From assembly GCA_031769625.1 (NCBI GenBank), contig JAUIMM010000702.1, positions 2,774,501-2,838,500 of the forward strand: a DNA stretch of 64,000 nt, given 5' to 3'. Every line of letters begins with the position of its first letter. The first letter of the stretch is position 1. The translations under genes were made by a program, and so were the position numbers. Source of the stretch: Taudactylus pleione (Eukaryota > Chordata > Amphibia > Anura > Myobatrachidae). A model generated the notes under the pieces. It was not told the DNA's origin. It did not search any database and saw only the letters and a program-made list of their open reading frames with translations. This document shows positions 12,463 through 24,105 of the stretch, piece by piece.

Positions 12463-13279
12463 TAACATGCAAAGCATCACAAGAGGTATCCTGAAGCCAT
12501 AACCGTAGATGCACAAATTTGTTCAGCATAATATTATAATTTAAAGTGAAGGAAGGCCTGGCTGCAAGTGGATCAGGTCCTAGTTAAAACATTCAACCGA
12601 ATGTAAGAGTGACGCTTTGCCCAGATGAAGAGATTAGACTATTAAGCTTCCTAAACAATGAGTCGGGAAGAATAATAGGGGAATATTGTAGTATATATAC
12701 AAATTTGGGTTGCACTACCATTTTAATTAGGTTGATTCTGCCTGTAAATGTAAGAGGAAGTTTGGTCCATGAACGTATTTTTTATTTTAAGTATGTAAAT
12801 AACGGGTCTATTTTCAACTTTATATAATCCTATGTAGAATAAGTCACCCAGATGCCTAAATATTTAAATTGATTAACTCAACAAAGGGGAAGTGATATAA
12901 GGGGTAATGTAGGACATGTGCCTCTGAGAGGAGTAAAGAAGGACTTGTCCCATTTTTTAAGAACCTACATTATCTAAGGAAGTTCTGAGAATACAAGCCA
13001 GTGGCTCAATGGCCAAAGCAAATAGGGTAGGGGATAGGGGACAGCCTTGTCTTGTGCCTCAGGATAGGGAAAAGAATGGGGAAATAAATTAACTGAAACC
13101 TTCGCTCGCGGATTATGATATAGTAGCTGTACCCATTTCAAAAACACAGAACCAAACCCAATCCTGCGCATCATCTCCCACAGGAAGGACCACTCCACTC
13201 GAATACCTTAGCAGTGTCCAAGGACGCAACAACTGAGGACGACTCCTCCCCATGGGAGATCTGCAAAAGAGCATTTAAG
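12463..13279 (-). pseudogene. L1-2 reverse transcriptase part, antisense
   Basis: On the minus strand this reads as L1-type RT: VEWSFLWEMMRRIGFG (about 13150-13200), then GTRQGCPLSP-like and LFALAIEPLA motifs (about 13000-13065). It is continuous in order with 19929-20138 upstream and with 8050-8655 downstream, once BEL and DIRS-A are set aside. It is decayed by stops and frameshifts. Confidence 0.8.
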
Positions 13280-13909
13280 TGTTTGACAAATTTGGAGTAG
13301 CCAGCATAACCAATACTCTATCTTCCAATAATCCAGTCAGATGTGATCTGAAGAACTGAGTTTATTATTCGATAGAGGAACTTGTGTGGATGTACACAGA
13401 TCGATGCGTATAAACAAGTGTGCACGTGTGTGCGCATGTGATGTGATGAGTGATGATAAGTATTGATAAGTGATGGTAAAACTGAAAACAAACAAGGAAA
13501 AGCAATTACTATATGTACATGGGAATGCAAGGCAAACATATACATAACATGGGATATGCAAACAACATGAAACATACAGTATGCAAAGTACAGGCAGCAA
13601 TGTCACATAGTACAGCTAACATGCATTACTGACCAAGCAGATCTACAATATGATGGCACAGTTGAAGCGTAGAACTCACCATCGGATGCTGTACCAGGTT
13701 GAGCATATGTAATGATGACTGTCTGGGACCATGTGAAAAGGAAAATGGCTGCTTACAGCTCCTTTAGCCCAGAATGCATTGCTAGACTGCTATGGAATGT
13801 TAAGAAGGACAAAATAGATCAGATTTAAACTGCTGTTGTCCTGACCACTAGGTGGGGCTGCTAATGTGAATTAGTGTAACATAACAAACCCTATGCTGAA
13901 GGCATGACA
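13280..13909 (-). repeat. BEL 3' LTR
   Basis: 630-bp LTR, TGT...ACA at both ends. It is nearly the same as 19312-19928 apart from scattered substitutions and short indels near 13800-13830. In the element's sense this is the downstream LTR; a purine-rich stretch at about 13910-13930 (minus sense) lies just before it. Confidence 0.9.
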
Positions 13910-14590
13910 CTCCATGTCTATCTCCTTGCTTACAGATCTTGACCTCGACCTTATGAACTTTTCCATCCTTGCTCGGGAACGTCTTGGTGACAATACTCAA
14001 AAGCCACTCATTACGTTGTGACTGACAATTTCTGACAAGCACAATGTCACCAGGTTTTAGGTTGGGTTTGGCAACTTGCCACTTGGTCCTTGACTGCAGG
14101 GTAGAGATATATTGTCTTTTCCACCTGTTCCAAAAGGTGTTTGCTAGGCTTTGAACTTGCCTCCATTGTCGTTTGAATAAGTCTTTGTTGGTGAACTCTC
14201 CAGAAGGAGCATAGATAGTCCCGGTCTTCTGAGTAAGAAGAGTAGCAGGAGTAAGTAGAAGTGGATCTTCTAGGTCGTTAGAAACTGAAGTCAAAGGTCT
14301 GGCATGGACGATAGCTGAGACTTCAGCCATGAAAGTTGTTAAACTCTCGTGAGTAAGTCTTGCAGTACCTACTTGTAGGAATATGGAATCAAGGATTCTG
14401 CGTATTATGCCAATCATCCTTTCCCATGTACCTTCCATGAGAAAAGAATGAGGCGGATTGAAAGTCCATGTACAACTTTGCTCACTGAGGTATCTCTCTA
14501 CACCTTTAGTGTTGATGTTTGAGCGAATTTGTAGCTCTTTAGTTGAGTAAATATTTTGACAGTAATGCCAACCTGTACATTCAGTCACTC
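13910..14590 (-). pseudogene. BEL integrase C-terminal part
   Basis: The minus-strand frame reads a retroviral-type integrase rear (WTFNPPHSFLMEGTWERMIG, about 14425-14485) and a C-terminal domain rich in basic residues (KPGDIVLVRNCQSQRNEW, about 14010-14065) of the kind fused to BEL/Pao integrases. The reading frame runs across the LTR boundary to 13848. The zinc-binding domain and the first catalytic Asp are missing: the sequence passes almost directly from RNase H (14613) into the integrase middle. This is a deletion that would block integration. Confidence 0.85.
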
Positions 14591-14612
14591 TTAGAAATTT
14601 GGCACGTTTAAA

Positions 14613-15176
14613 TTAACGGGCTATATGACTTAGGCAGGTAACTGGTCTAAGAAGTGATTTCCAAGTTGAGAATCTTTGGAATCTGTGTGGCTCAAGTTGA
14701 CAATGTGAGATCATGGTATGGATTGTTGTCACAGCTAGCACTGCAGCACAAAGTTCTAGCCTGGGTATGGTATGCTCTGGAAGTGGTGCTAACTTCGCTT
14801 TGCCCATGACAAACCCAATATGACACTGGCCTCTAATATCCACAGTTTTAAGATATGCAGCAGCGGCAATTGCTTGGATTGAAGCATCAGAAAATACACA
14901 TAGTCTCTGGTTTTGTACTTCTGTAGAAGGCACAGGAGCATATGAACGTGTAATATAAAAGTTGGTTAAGGTGCTCAGAGAACTTTTCCACTCCTCCCAC
15001 AAATCTCTTTTCTGAGGAGACAGTGGCGCGTCCCAGTCGGATGACTCACTGGTTAGGTCTCTGAGCAAGGCTTTACCTTGGATAGTGACAGGAGCAGCAA
15101 ATCCTAAGGGGTCATACAAGCTGTTTATAACTGACAAGACACCTCTGCAGGTGTAGGGTCTTTCCTCACTGTTCAC
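14613..15176 (-). pseudogene. BEL RT connection / RNase H
   Basis: A 187-codon open frame on the minus strand includes LYDPLGFAAPVTIQGK (about 15070-15120) and FSDASIQAIAAAAYLK (about 14855-14905), both typical of the BEL/Pao RT-RNase H region. RNase H would remove the RNA strand during reverse transcription. It ends early at the integrase deletion. Confidence 0.88.
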
Positions 15177-15206
15177 TTGGAAGGTAAAGGAGTCGGATTT
15201 TAAGTC

Positions 15207-16692
15207 CTATAGGAGTCCAAGGCTGCGTTGAGCTGGTGGAGAATCAGTTCCTAAATCTAAATCCCTTAAGTCACTGGTATGATCTTGAGAAGGGAAGGGT
15301 TCCATCACTCTTTTGCTGTTGGAAGCTATTTTGAGAGGCCTGAGATTAAAGCAGGCAAGCATTTCCTGAGTGCTCTTGAGGAGGCTGATTGCTGTCTCAT
15401 CCATTGGCATAGATTTTAAACAGTCATCTACATAGAAATCTTTTTCCACAAGTTGTCTAACAGCAGAACCATACTCTAGCTCACCCTCTTGAACTGAACG
15501 TCTAAGTCCGTAGATGGCAACTGCAGGGGAAGGGCTGTTACCAAAGATGTGTACCTTCATGCGGTACTCTGCACTATCTTTAGAGGGGTCATTGTCTCTG
15601 AACCAAAGGAATCTTAGGAAATTCCTGTCACTTTCCCTCACGAGGAAGCAATGAAACATTTGTTGAATGTCAGCTGTGAAGGCAATGGACTCCTTACAGA
15701 AACGTATGAGTACTCCAAGGAGTTTGTTGTTAAGTTCTGGTCTTATCAGGAGAACATCATTTAAGGAGATGCCTTTGAACTTGGCACTGGAATCAAACAC
15801 GACTCTGATCTGACCTGGTTTCTTTGGGTGGTATACTCCAAATATTGGTAAGTACAAGCATTCATCTGTGTCTTTAAGAATGGGAGCTATCTCAGCATGA
15901 TCATTCTCAAATATTTTGTCCATGAAAGAGAAGAAGTGATAATTTTCCTGTGGAAGTTGCATTTTAGTGAAGAGAAGCATTTAAATACTTGTTCTCTGTT
16001 GTTAGGTAGATGCCATCTGTGTATTCTAAAGGGTAGAGGTTCAACCCAGCTGTTGGCATCATCTTTGACTAGTCCCTTTTTCATTATTTCCAGGAATAGA
16101 TTGTCCTCTATGGACATTGCGACTTGGTCATCTCTTTTTGTTCTTTGGAAGACTGTGCACCCCAAATGTTCTTGGTAGCTATCATAGAACTGGTTGTCAC
16201 TAGGAGAGTCTATGACAGTGCAGTGTGGTAGTTCCTTTATGAGGAAGTGATTGTGACATGGTTGAAATAGTGAAGGGGTTCCGTTTTCTAAAGTACAGGT
16301 AAGCATGCTGTTGACAGTAACTGGTTTATGCACATTTCCAAGACATACTTCTCCTATTATGACCCATCCTAGGTCTAATCTTTGAGCATAAGGATTATTG
16401 TGTGAACCGTTAATCTGACTTCTGACTTTGTGGACTCGTAAGATATCTCTCCCAATGAGTAGAATTATCTGGGCTAGTGGGTCCAGTTCTGGTATCAGAT
16501 GTGCTATACGTTTCAAATGTGCATGATGGATAGCTGCGTCTGGTGTAGGGATTTCAGACCTATTATCAGGGATCTCATTGCATTCAGTGATAGTGGGTAA
16601 GGGAAGGCATGTCTTTCCGTCTAAGGACTCAACTTGATAGCCGATTGCTCTTCTCCCCATTGTCTCGAAACTCCCTGCACAAGTCCTTAAGG
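15207..16692 (-). pseudogene. BEL reverse transcriptase
   Basis: Two overlapping minus-strand frames cover the protease-RT linker (LGWVIIGEVCLGNVHKP, about 16325-16380) and RT. RT motifs are RVVFDSSAKFKGISLNDVLL (about 15750-15815), IQQMFHCFLVRE (about 15635-15675) and the catalytic FYVDDCLKS (about 15409-15437). A frameshift near 15960-15985 separates the halves. The catalytic YVDD is intact. Confidence 0.92.
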
Positions 16693-16877
16693 CAGGGGTT
16701 CCCAACCATGGTCCTCAAAGCACACTAACAGTCCAGGTTTTAGAGATAGCATTACTTGAGCACAAGTGACTTAATTAGTACCTCAGTTATATTGATTTAA
16801 TCATCTGTGCACATTCATGGATATCACTAAAACCAGGACTGTTAGTGTGCCTTGAGGACCGAGGTTGGAAATCTCTG
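16693..16877. mobile_element. hAT-type MITE in BEL pol
   Basis: This 185-bp insert starts CAGGGGTTCCCAACC and ends GTTGGAAATCTCTG as inverted ends. It has an exact palindromic 8-bp duplication CCTTAAGG (16685-16692 and 16878-16885). It splits the protease from the RT frame. A related fragment lies at 63118-63265. Confidence 0.9.
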
Positions 16878-17126
16878 CCTTAAGGAGTATGGAGTGCTGG
16901 GTCCTTTGATATTAAAGGTCTCAAAGAATGTTGATCTAGCTAGAGACTTGTTGCTTTGATCATCTAGGATTGCATAAAGTTTGACGGTTTTCTCTGGTTG
17001 GCCGTTGGGGTAGACTCTGACCAAACATATTTTGGAGCAAGATCTCCCACTAATAGTGTCTTTGCAGACTTCAGTATATTGTGAAGTTATCTCTGGTATG
17101 ACTGCAGTAGCGTCTCTTTGCTCCAC
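16878..17126 (-). pseudogene. BEL aspartic protease region
   Basis: The minus-strand frame contains LVRVYPNGQPEKTVKLYAILDDQSNKS-type sequence; the LDDQSN motif (about 16945-16965) is the catalytic Asp region of BEL/Pao proteases. The domain is cut at its C-terminal end by the MITE. Confidence 0.85.
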
Positions 17127-17219
17127 ACTGAGCTACCCACCATGCTCTGTGTCACCATAACTGTGTTGTAAAGTCAATGGGGAAGGTCCAGGGTGTAGAG
17201 CTGTGTTGTGTTCTGTGCT

Positions 17220-18833
17220 GTGACATTCTATGCAGTTAACACTAACCTTACAATCCTTGGCAAGGTGGGTTGTACAAGAGCAGCACTTGTAGCAGATGCC
17301 GTTTTCTCTTAGGAATGCTCCTCCGGTTCTCCAGGGACTTTTCTCTGAAGGCTCTGCATTTCAGGAGAGGATGCGGTTTGTTATGCAGGGGACACTGCTT
17401 GGCAGGATCTTTATCTTTGTTCTCTTGACGAGTAGAATAGGTAGACCTGTGGGAAGAATCTGTATAATGCACATTAGTCTTGTGAACTGCGACTGACATT
17501 TTGCGGGGGTTAGGTAGAATAGGGGTTGAGCTAGTCAGGGTAAAGGCAAAACTAGGATCATTCCTGGTCTTAGCTTGTTGATGTACGAAGTCCTCAAAAA
17601 CAGAGAATGGTGGAAATGGCACATTGTGCCACTGCTTATATTGGAACCATGGGTGAGCCATTGCTCCTGCAGATTGTAAGGTAGCTTTTGCACTATAGGG
17701 TTAATGCCTCTGGCTGTGTCGAGGAAGGCAAGTCCTAGTAAGTCTGCCTCACACTTGGCTACTTGAAGCTCCATTAGTAGGTCACTTAATTCTCTGATAG
17801 CTTGTTTTAGGTAACCTGGAGAAATCATCAATTCTTTTGAATAGTGCGCTTTCTATCATCTCCGGTGAACCATAGCACTCATTAAGTCTATCCCAGATCT
17901 TATTAAGGCCATTCTCAGGGTGGTTAATATTGATCACTCTTATCCTTCTTGCATGTTCAGCGGAGTAATTCCCAAGCCATTTGAGTAAAAGGTCTATCTC
18001 TTCGTTATATGAAAGGTCTAACCCTCTGATTACATTTTGGAAGAGGATTGCCAGGCTCTGAAGTTCTCAGGATGATCATTGAACTTGGAGAGTCCGTTTG
18101 TGACCAGCTCACGGCGAGCAAGAAACTTGGCAAAGTCTAATGTGTCTTGATTAGCTCTAGGAGATGCTGTTTGTGCATTAACATGGTGAGTAAATGGTGC
18201 ATGGTCATACCTGTTAGGATTGTATAGTTCCTGTTGGCTTGTATCATACCACTTTTGTGTGCGGGTAGTTGTGCCTTTGTTGTAGTTTGCAGATTCAGAC
18301 ACCTGGTGTGGGGGAAGGTTGTCCCTCATGGGTTCCCTGTTTCTAGAATTCTCTTGTTTGCAAGTTTGCAGTTCACTGTTGACTAGTGGGGGTGCTGCAT
18401 AGTGTGTTTGGCTTGTTTCACTGACAAAATCTGAATGCATGCTTTGTACTGATTGAGGTTTGCTGTCCATTTTGGATGCTTGATTTACATATTCTGATGT
18501 GCGTTGCAATGAATTCTGCAATCCAAGATTTGCGTCAAGCACATTGATCCTCCTTATATTAAGAAGTTCTACAGACTCTAAGAAATCTGTTTCAGCGATA
18601 ACAGCTGCTGCCTCTTTCTCTGCAGTGAGCTTCTCACTAATTGCCTCTAGGCGTTGTTTCTCCATAACTCTTTCTGCATCCAGACGTGACCTCTCCATAT
18701 CTCTTTCTGCATCCAGACGTGTTCTCTCTATTCCTTTCTCTGCTTCTAAACATAATTTTTCTATTTTCAATTGCATCTCTTGTTCAGCAAAGGTGGTCCG
18801 CACTTTTGCAGCTTCCGCTTTTGCGCGCGCCAT
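17220..18833 (-). pseudogene. BEL gag with coiled coil and CCHC knuckle
   Basis: From right to left: an N-terminal coiled coil made of imperfect RLDAERDMERSRLDAER-type repeats (about 18600-18800), a gag core of the type fused to BEL pol (FNDHPENFRAW near 18050, KQAIRELSDLLMELQVAKCE near 17745-17810, PYNLQEQWLTHG near 17640-17690) and a Cys/His cluster (CPLHNKPHPLLKC near 17345-17400, with further Cys/His down to 17220). The cluster would bind RNA. At least three frameshifts split the gene. Confidence 0.85.
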
Positions 18834-19311
18834 TATGTCTGCATTGCTGTCAAGATTTGGAGGAACTAGAGACTTGGGACCTTGTTTTGTATGAAGATGT
18901 CGTTTTCTGTGACATAATGATGGAATGGAAATGCTTGACTGTAGAGGCTGCTGTATTGTAATGTGCAGATAACTGAGCTGACACTGTAGCAGGTCTCTGA
19001 GTAGTCAGGGTCTTGGGACTGTTCTCAGGCTGTTTGACTGTGCCGGGACTGTTGTCTTGCCATATGCAGGTGGCTGTACTGACAGTGTGAAATTCCTGTG
19101 TAGTCAATGGCGGTACTCCTATTGCTGAGCTGCCACAGTTAGACTGTACAGAAACACTTGTACTGTCATATGCAGTTAACTCTAGCTGGCAGTGTAACAG
19201 ATCTGTGAGTCGGTATGTGTCCCACTTGCTGACAGAAAAGTTGCTGATGAAGTCAGATATATGCATCACATGCTGGGAGCCCGATGTTTTACTGTACTGC
19301 CCCGCACTAAG
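18834..19311 (-). other. BEL leader and start of gag
   Basis: A minus-strand open frame of 139 codons (18850-19269, Ser/Thr-rich, no recognised domain) precedes the coiled coil and may be the gag N-terminus. The bases next to the 5' LTR (about 19295-19311) occupy the primer-binding-site position; I could not assign a tRNA. Confidence 0.55.
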
Positions 19312-19928
19312 TGTCTGACAAATTTGGAGCAGCCAGCATAACCAATACTCTATCTGTCAATAATCCAGTAGATGTGATCTGAAGAACTGAGTTTATTATT
19401 CGATAGAGGAACTTGCGTGGATGTACACAGATCGATGCGTATAAACAAGTATGCACGTGTGTGCGCATGTGATGTGATGAGTGATGATAAGTAATGATAA
19501 GTGATGTTAAAACTGAAAACAAACAATGAAATGCAATTACTATATGTACATGGGAATGCAAGGCAAGCATATACATAACATGGGATATGCAAACAACATG
19601 AAACATACAGTATGCAAAGTACAGGCTGCAATGTCACATAGTACAGCTAATATGCATTACTGACTAAGCAGATCTACAATATGATGGCACAGTTGAAGCT
19701 TAGAACTCACCATCGGATGCTGTACCAGGTTGAGCATATGTAATGATGACTGTATGGGACCATGTGAAAAGGAAAATGGCTGCTTACAGCTCCTTTAGCC
19801 CAGAATGCATTGCTAGACTGCTATGGAATGTTAAGGACAAGATTTAAACTGCTGCTGTCCTGACCACTAGGTGGGGCTGCTAATGTGAATTAGTGTAACA
19901 TAACAAACCCTATGCTGACGGCATGACA
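19312..19928 (-). repeat. BEL 5' LTR
   Basis: 617-bp partner of the 13280-13909 LTR, beginning TGTCTGACAAA and ending GGCATGACA in plus orientation. It is shorter mainly because of small deletions near 19830. It would carry the promoter of the element. Confidence 0.9.
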
Positions 19929-20138
19929 CAGTCGACTGCTAACGGAGGTCGGCATTCCCCGCCATAAGCCTGACTGATCTGGATGAATCACCATAGTAAT
20001 TACCTTATTGAGTCTAAGAGAATGAATCTTAGCCAGTATTTTTGCATCTGTAGGGATCAGGGAAATGGGGTGGTAGGAAATCAGGATACCTAGGATCCTT
20101 CACTGGTTTGAGAAGCACTATAATAATCACATCAGCCA
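19929..20138 (-). pseudogene. L1-2 RT finger region, antisense
   Basis: The minus strand reads LNKVITMVIHPDQSGL (about 19965-20020), the HPDQTGF motif of L1-type RT, continuing from 12463-13279 across the BEL insertion. It is non-functional. Confidence 0.78.
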
Positions 20139-20440
20139 GCACCGTAACTAGCGCTATCAGCACCCGGTGCAGGCCGCGTCCCCTTCAAGTGATGTCATGC
20201 AGAGGGGGCAAGGCCACAATCGCCGGGCATTGCAGCAATGTCCGGAGCATCCTCAGGATGCTCCAGGGAGCTATTATGGCAGCAGTGTGACCATCTGAAG
20301 TGTCCTAAAGACACACCAGGTGGCACTGCTACATAGATTTTGGCTGCAGAGTGCCATTCTAGGCAACCTGCTAGCCAGATGAGGGGGCCGTGGAGGAGCA
20401 GCAGTACAGCCCACAGAGTGCCCCTAGTTACGGCCCTGGC
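20139..20440. mobile_element. hAT-type MITE in L1-2
   Basis: The ends are inverted (GCACCGTAACTAG and CTAGTTACGGCCCTGGC). Flanks ATCAGCCA (20131-20138) and CTCAGCCA (20441-20448) form an 8-bp duplication with one mismatch. It has no coding capacity. It shares its CCGTAACTAG end with 48967-49244, and a similar GTAACTAG end with 59560-62030. Confidence 0.82.
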
Positions 20441-20575
20441 CTCAGCCATAGAGGAAGGGAGTGAGCATCAAAAATAGCATTACAAAGTTCTGATAGTTCT
20501 GGGACAAATATTCTGGCATGCTTCTTATAAATCTCTACCGTGATACCATCAGAGCCTGGAGCTGGATGTCTCAAG
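20441..20575 (-). pseudogene. L1-2 ORF2 segment before RT, antisense
   Basis: The minus strand reads PGSDGITVEIYKKHARIF (about 20500-20560), the conserved APGPDG-region of L1 ORF2, rejoined to 19929-20138 when the MITE is removed. The L1 sequence stops at about 20575, where another repeat begins. Confidence 0.75.
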
Positions 20576-21700
<1,125 letters not shown>

Positions 21701-21757
21701 CGTCCGCTGCCATGAAGAAATTGTGACATACATATATATCATTCCCACGTTGTGAGT

Positions 21758-22053
21758 CTGAATGGTGGACCTAAAGGTAGCTTTCTATAGGCTCTCAGCA
21801 TTCCATAATGTGCTGGGAGCCATAGACTGCACCCACATTGGGAATAAATCACCTCACTTGAGGAGGTATGTCTATGAAAATAGACATGGCTACCACTCCC
21901 TCAACGTGCAGGTGGTTTGTAACGCTAACCTGCATATTCGTAGTGTGGTTGCAGGTTACCCAGGGTCTTGCTATGATGGCTATATCCTGCGCCAGTCAGC
22001 CCTGTGGGAGAAGTTTGAAGAAGGACACATGCCGGAGGCTGGCTACTTGGTAT
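21758..22053 (+). pseudogene. PIF/Harbinger transposase exon fragment
   Basis: The frame reads FHNVLGAIDCTHIGNKSPH (about 21795-21855) and VVAGYPGSCYDGYILRQSALWEKF (about 21945-22015), the first and second Asp regions of the Harbinger DDE nuclease. The usual His before the second Asp is Tyr here. The similarity ends at GTATGT (about 22050), which looks like a splice donor. The DNA-binding part and last catalytic Glu are absent. It could be transposon debris or an exon of a HARBI1-type gene; debris is more likely because no other exon is visible. Confidence 0.78.
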
Positions 22054-22362
22054 GTTGCACTTGCTGTCTAGCAAATCTTTTTGAAACTGAATCATGTGTA
22101 TTTTACTCTCTAGCTGTTAACTTATAAACAAGCATGAGCTTAGTGACTAACACACTATGATGTTGTGCAAACTTATATTGTTGTGTTAGCATGTTTCATA
22201 TTTAGAGATGAGCGGATCCGGTTCTTAGGGAACCGGAGCCATCCGAACGTCACGATCCGGTCCAGGATCCGAGTCTGGCTCCGGTTTTCCCGCCTGACTT
22301 GGATTCCAAAACGAGGCAAAACTTCATCAACCCGCTGTCAGATTCTCGCGGGTCTTGGATTG

Positions 22363-22370
22363 TATATAAG
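22363..22370 (+). promoter_or_regulatory. hAT-1 TATA box
   Basis: TATATAAG lies about 15 bases after a TCTCGCGGGT motif. hAT-2 has the same pair of motifs at similar spacing (49845-49852), so it is a conserved promoter of the transposon. Confidence 0.65.
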
Positions 22371-22429
22371 TCAGTCGCAGCAGTGATTGTCGCCATTTGC
22401 TTGCTGAGTCCTGGGCTAACAGTCTGTGC

Positions 22430-22715
22430 TCCGTCCAAGGGGGGCTGTGTTGTCCAATATAGGGGTGTTCTGTGCTGGGCTGTGTTGTCCAATCCATGCA
22501 GGGATGTGCTGTGCTATTCTCTGTTCTGTCCTGGGGGCTGTGTTGCCTATCAAGGGGCTTGCTGTGCTGGGCTGTGCTGTCAAATCCAGGCAGGGTGTGC
22601 TGTGCTCTGTCCAGGGGGCTGTGTTATTTATCAGTCATTGCTAATCCATGGGTGTGTTGTGCTGTCCTTCAAGGGTTGTGCTGTCCAGGGTTTTGCTGCC
22701 CATCCAGTGTTCTGT
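22430..22715 (+). repeat. hAT-1 leader repeats (GGGCTGTGTTGTCC-like)
   Basis: Imperfect units around GGGCTGTG(C/T)TGTCC and CAGGG follow the TATA box. The open frames across them are low-complexity and not credible proteins. hAT-2 has analogous units at 49920-50165. Confidence 0.7.
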
Positions 22716-22859
22716 CCATTCATGGGCTGTAAAAAAAAAAAGTAACTAAAAGTTTTTTCAAAATGTTTAAAAAAAAAGTAAAAATAAGTGACAAATATTT
22801 TTTTGTGCTACACCCCACACTGTGACACTGTATGCAGCACCCCCCCCCCCCAGTGTATC

Positions 22860-24060
22860 CAAAGCACTGTGACACTGCTGGCCATATAGTGAGTGGCAGT
22901 CAGTAATACCATACAAGTATTGTGACACTATAAGTGGTAGCGCGGTGTAATATTAATAAAAAATAGTGACATTGTAAGTGGTAGTGCAGTGTATTATTCA
23001 TACAAAATATTGTGACACTGTAAGCCGGTGGTCAGGGAACAGGGGTAAATTACCCCACATGGGGTAAAAATTTAATTCCTGGGGGTAATGGACGGACAGC
23101 CGGACATGCATATGAATCATTCTATGATATAGAATGATTCATATGCATTCCCGGCTGTGACGCAGGGAGCCTCTAAGCCAGACGCCCGCTGAGATGTTAT
23201 TACCAGCGGGCGCCCAGCTCCTTCCCTGCAGTGCCGCGTTAGCCGGAGGCTGGAGTTCTCTTCTGAACTCCAGCTACCGGCTCTCTCCATGAGCACTATG
23301 GGAGAGACGTCATGACGTCTCTCCCATAGTTCTGAGGAGCAGCTGGGTGGACAGGATGGCGGCGGATGCAGGAGCAGGGATTAAGGTGTTTTTTTTGTAC
23401 AAGCCGCACTACAGGGGCATTATATGGGGACACTACTACAGGGGCACTACTACAGGGGCATTATTTGGGGGCATTACTACAGGGGCATAACTATGGGGGC
23501 ACTACTACAGGGTCATAACTATGGGGGCACTACTACAGGGGCATAACTATGGGGGCACTACTACAGGGGCACTATATGGGGGCACTACTACAGGGGCACT
23601 ATATGGGGGCACTACTACAGGGGCATTATATGGGGGCACTACTACAGGGGAATAACTATGGGGGCACTACTACAGGGGCATAACTATGGGGGCACTACTA
23701 CAGGGGCATAACTATGGGGGCACTACTACAGGGGCATTATATGGGGGCACTACTATATGATTTCCTTCCTTTCAAATCAAGGGGGTAACATCAGCGTATC
23801 TAAATATATTTTGGGGTAAAAGGTAAAAAAGTTCCCTGACCCCTGCTGTAAGTGGTAGCGCAGTGTATTATTCATAAAAAATATTGTGACACTAAGTGGT
23901 AGCACATTGTATTATTTATAAAATGATTGTGACACTGTAAGTGGTAGCGCAGTGTATTATTCCTAAAAATTATTGTTACACTGTAAGTGGTAGAGCAGTG
24001 TTTTATTCATGAAAAATATTGTGACACTGTAGGTCATTGATAATGCAGTGTAATATTTAA
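22860..24060 (+). repeat. hAT-1 leader tandem array, unit about 55 bp
   Basis: The core TGTGACACTGTAAGTGGTAGCGCAGTG is repeated three to four times before and about four times after a MITE at 23026-23845. It lies between promoter and transposase, the same place as the 160-bp array of hAT-2, although the unit sequence differs. Confidence 0.75.
23026..23845. mobile_element. hAT-type MITE with palindrome and 27-bp tandem repeat
   Basis: The ends are inverted (GGTGGTCAGGGAAC and GTTCCCTGACCCC). Flanks CTGTAAGC (23018-23025) and CTGTAAGT (23846-23853) differ at one base. Inside, a near-perfect palindrome spans about 23104-23147 with ATGCATATGAATCATTCTAT as one arm and a 3-base centre. A 27-bp unit (GGGGGCACTACTACAGGGGC core) runs from about 23400 to 23755. 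Confidence 0.85.
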
Positions 24061-24105
24061 AATTGGTACAAATCGATGTGCCTGCTGTACCCCACTTTGT
24101 TCATG

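Larger units (their letters stand above)
13280..19928 (-). mobile_element. BEL/Pao LTR retrotransposon, minus strand, defective
   Basis: Two LTRs (13280-13909 and 19312-19928) bracket an internal region coding on the minus strand for a coiled-coil gag, CCHC finger, aspartic protease, reverse transcriptase, RNase H and the rear of integrase. That order and the motifs are typical of BEL/Pao. The LTRs differ at roughly 15-20 positions plus small indels by eye, which suggests a fairly recent insertion. A single MITE is nested at 16693-16877. The integrase front is deleted and several frameshifts exist, so the copy is not autonomous. I see no clear target duplication (flanks TTAAG and CAGTC). Confidence 0.92.

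Noticed and set aside
21758..22053. HARBI1-like host gene exon
   Set aside because: Only one exon-sized piece is present, the motif before the second Asp is altered, and both sides are repeats; treated as transposon debris.
22299..22745. 148-codon Cys-rich frame resembling a secreted protein
   Set aside because: It is generated by imperfect GGGCTGTGTTGTCC repeats in the hAT-1 leader, and equally open frames exist in two other phases.
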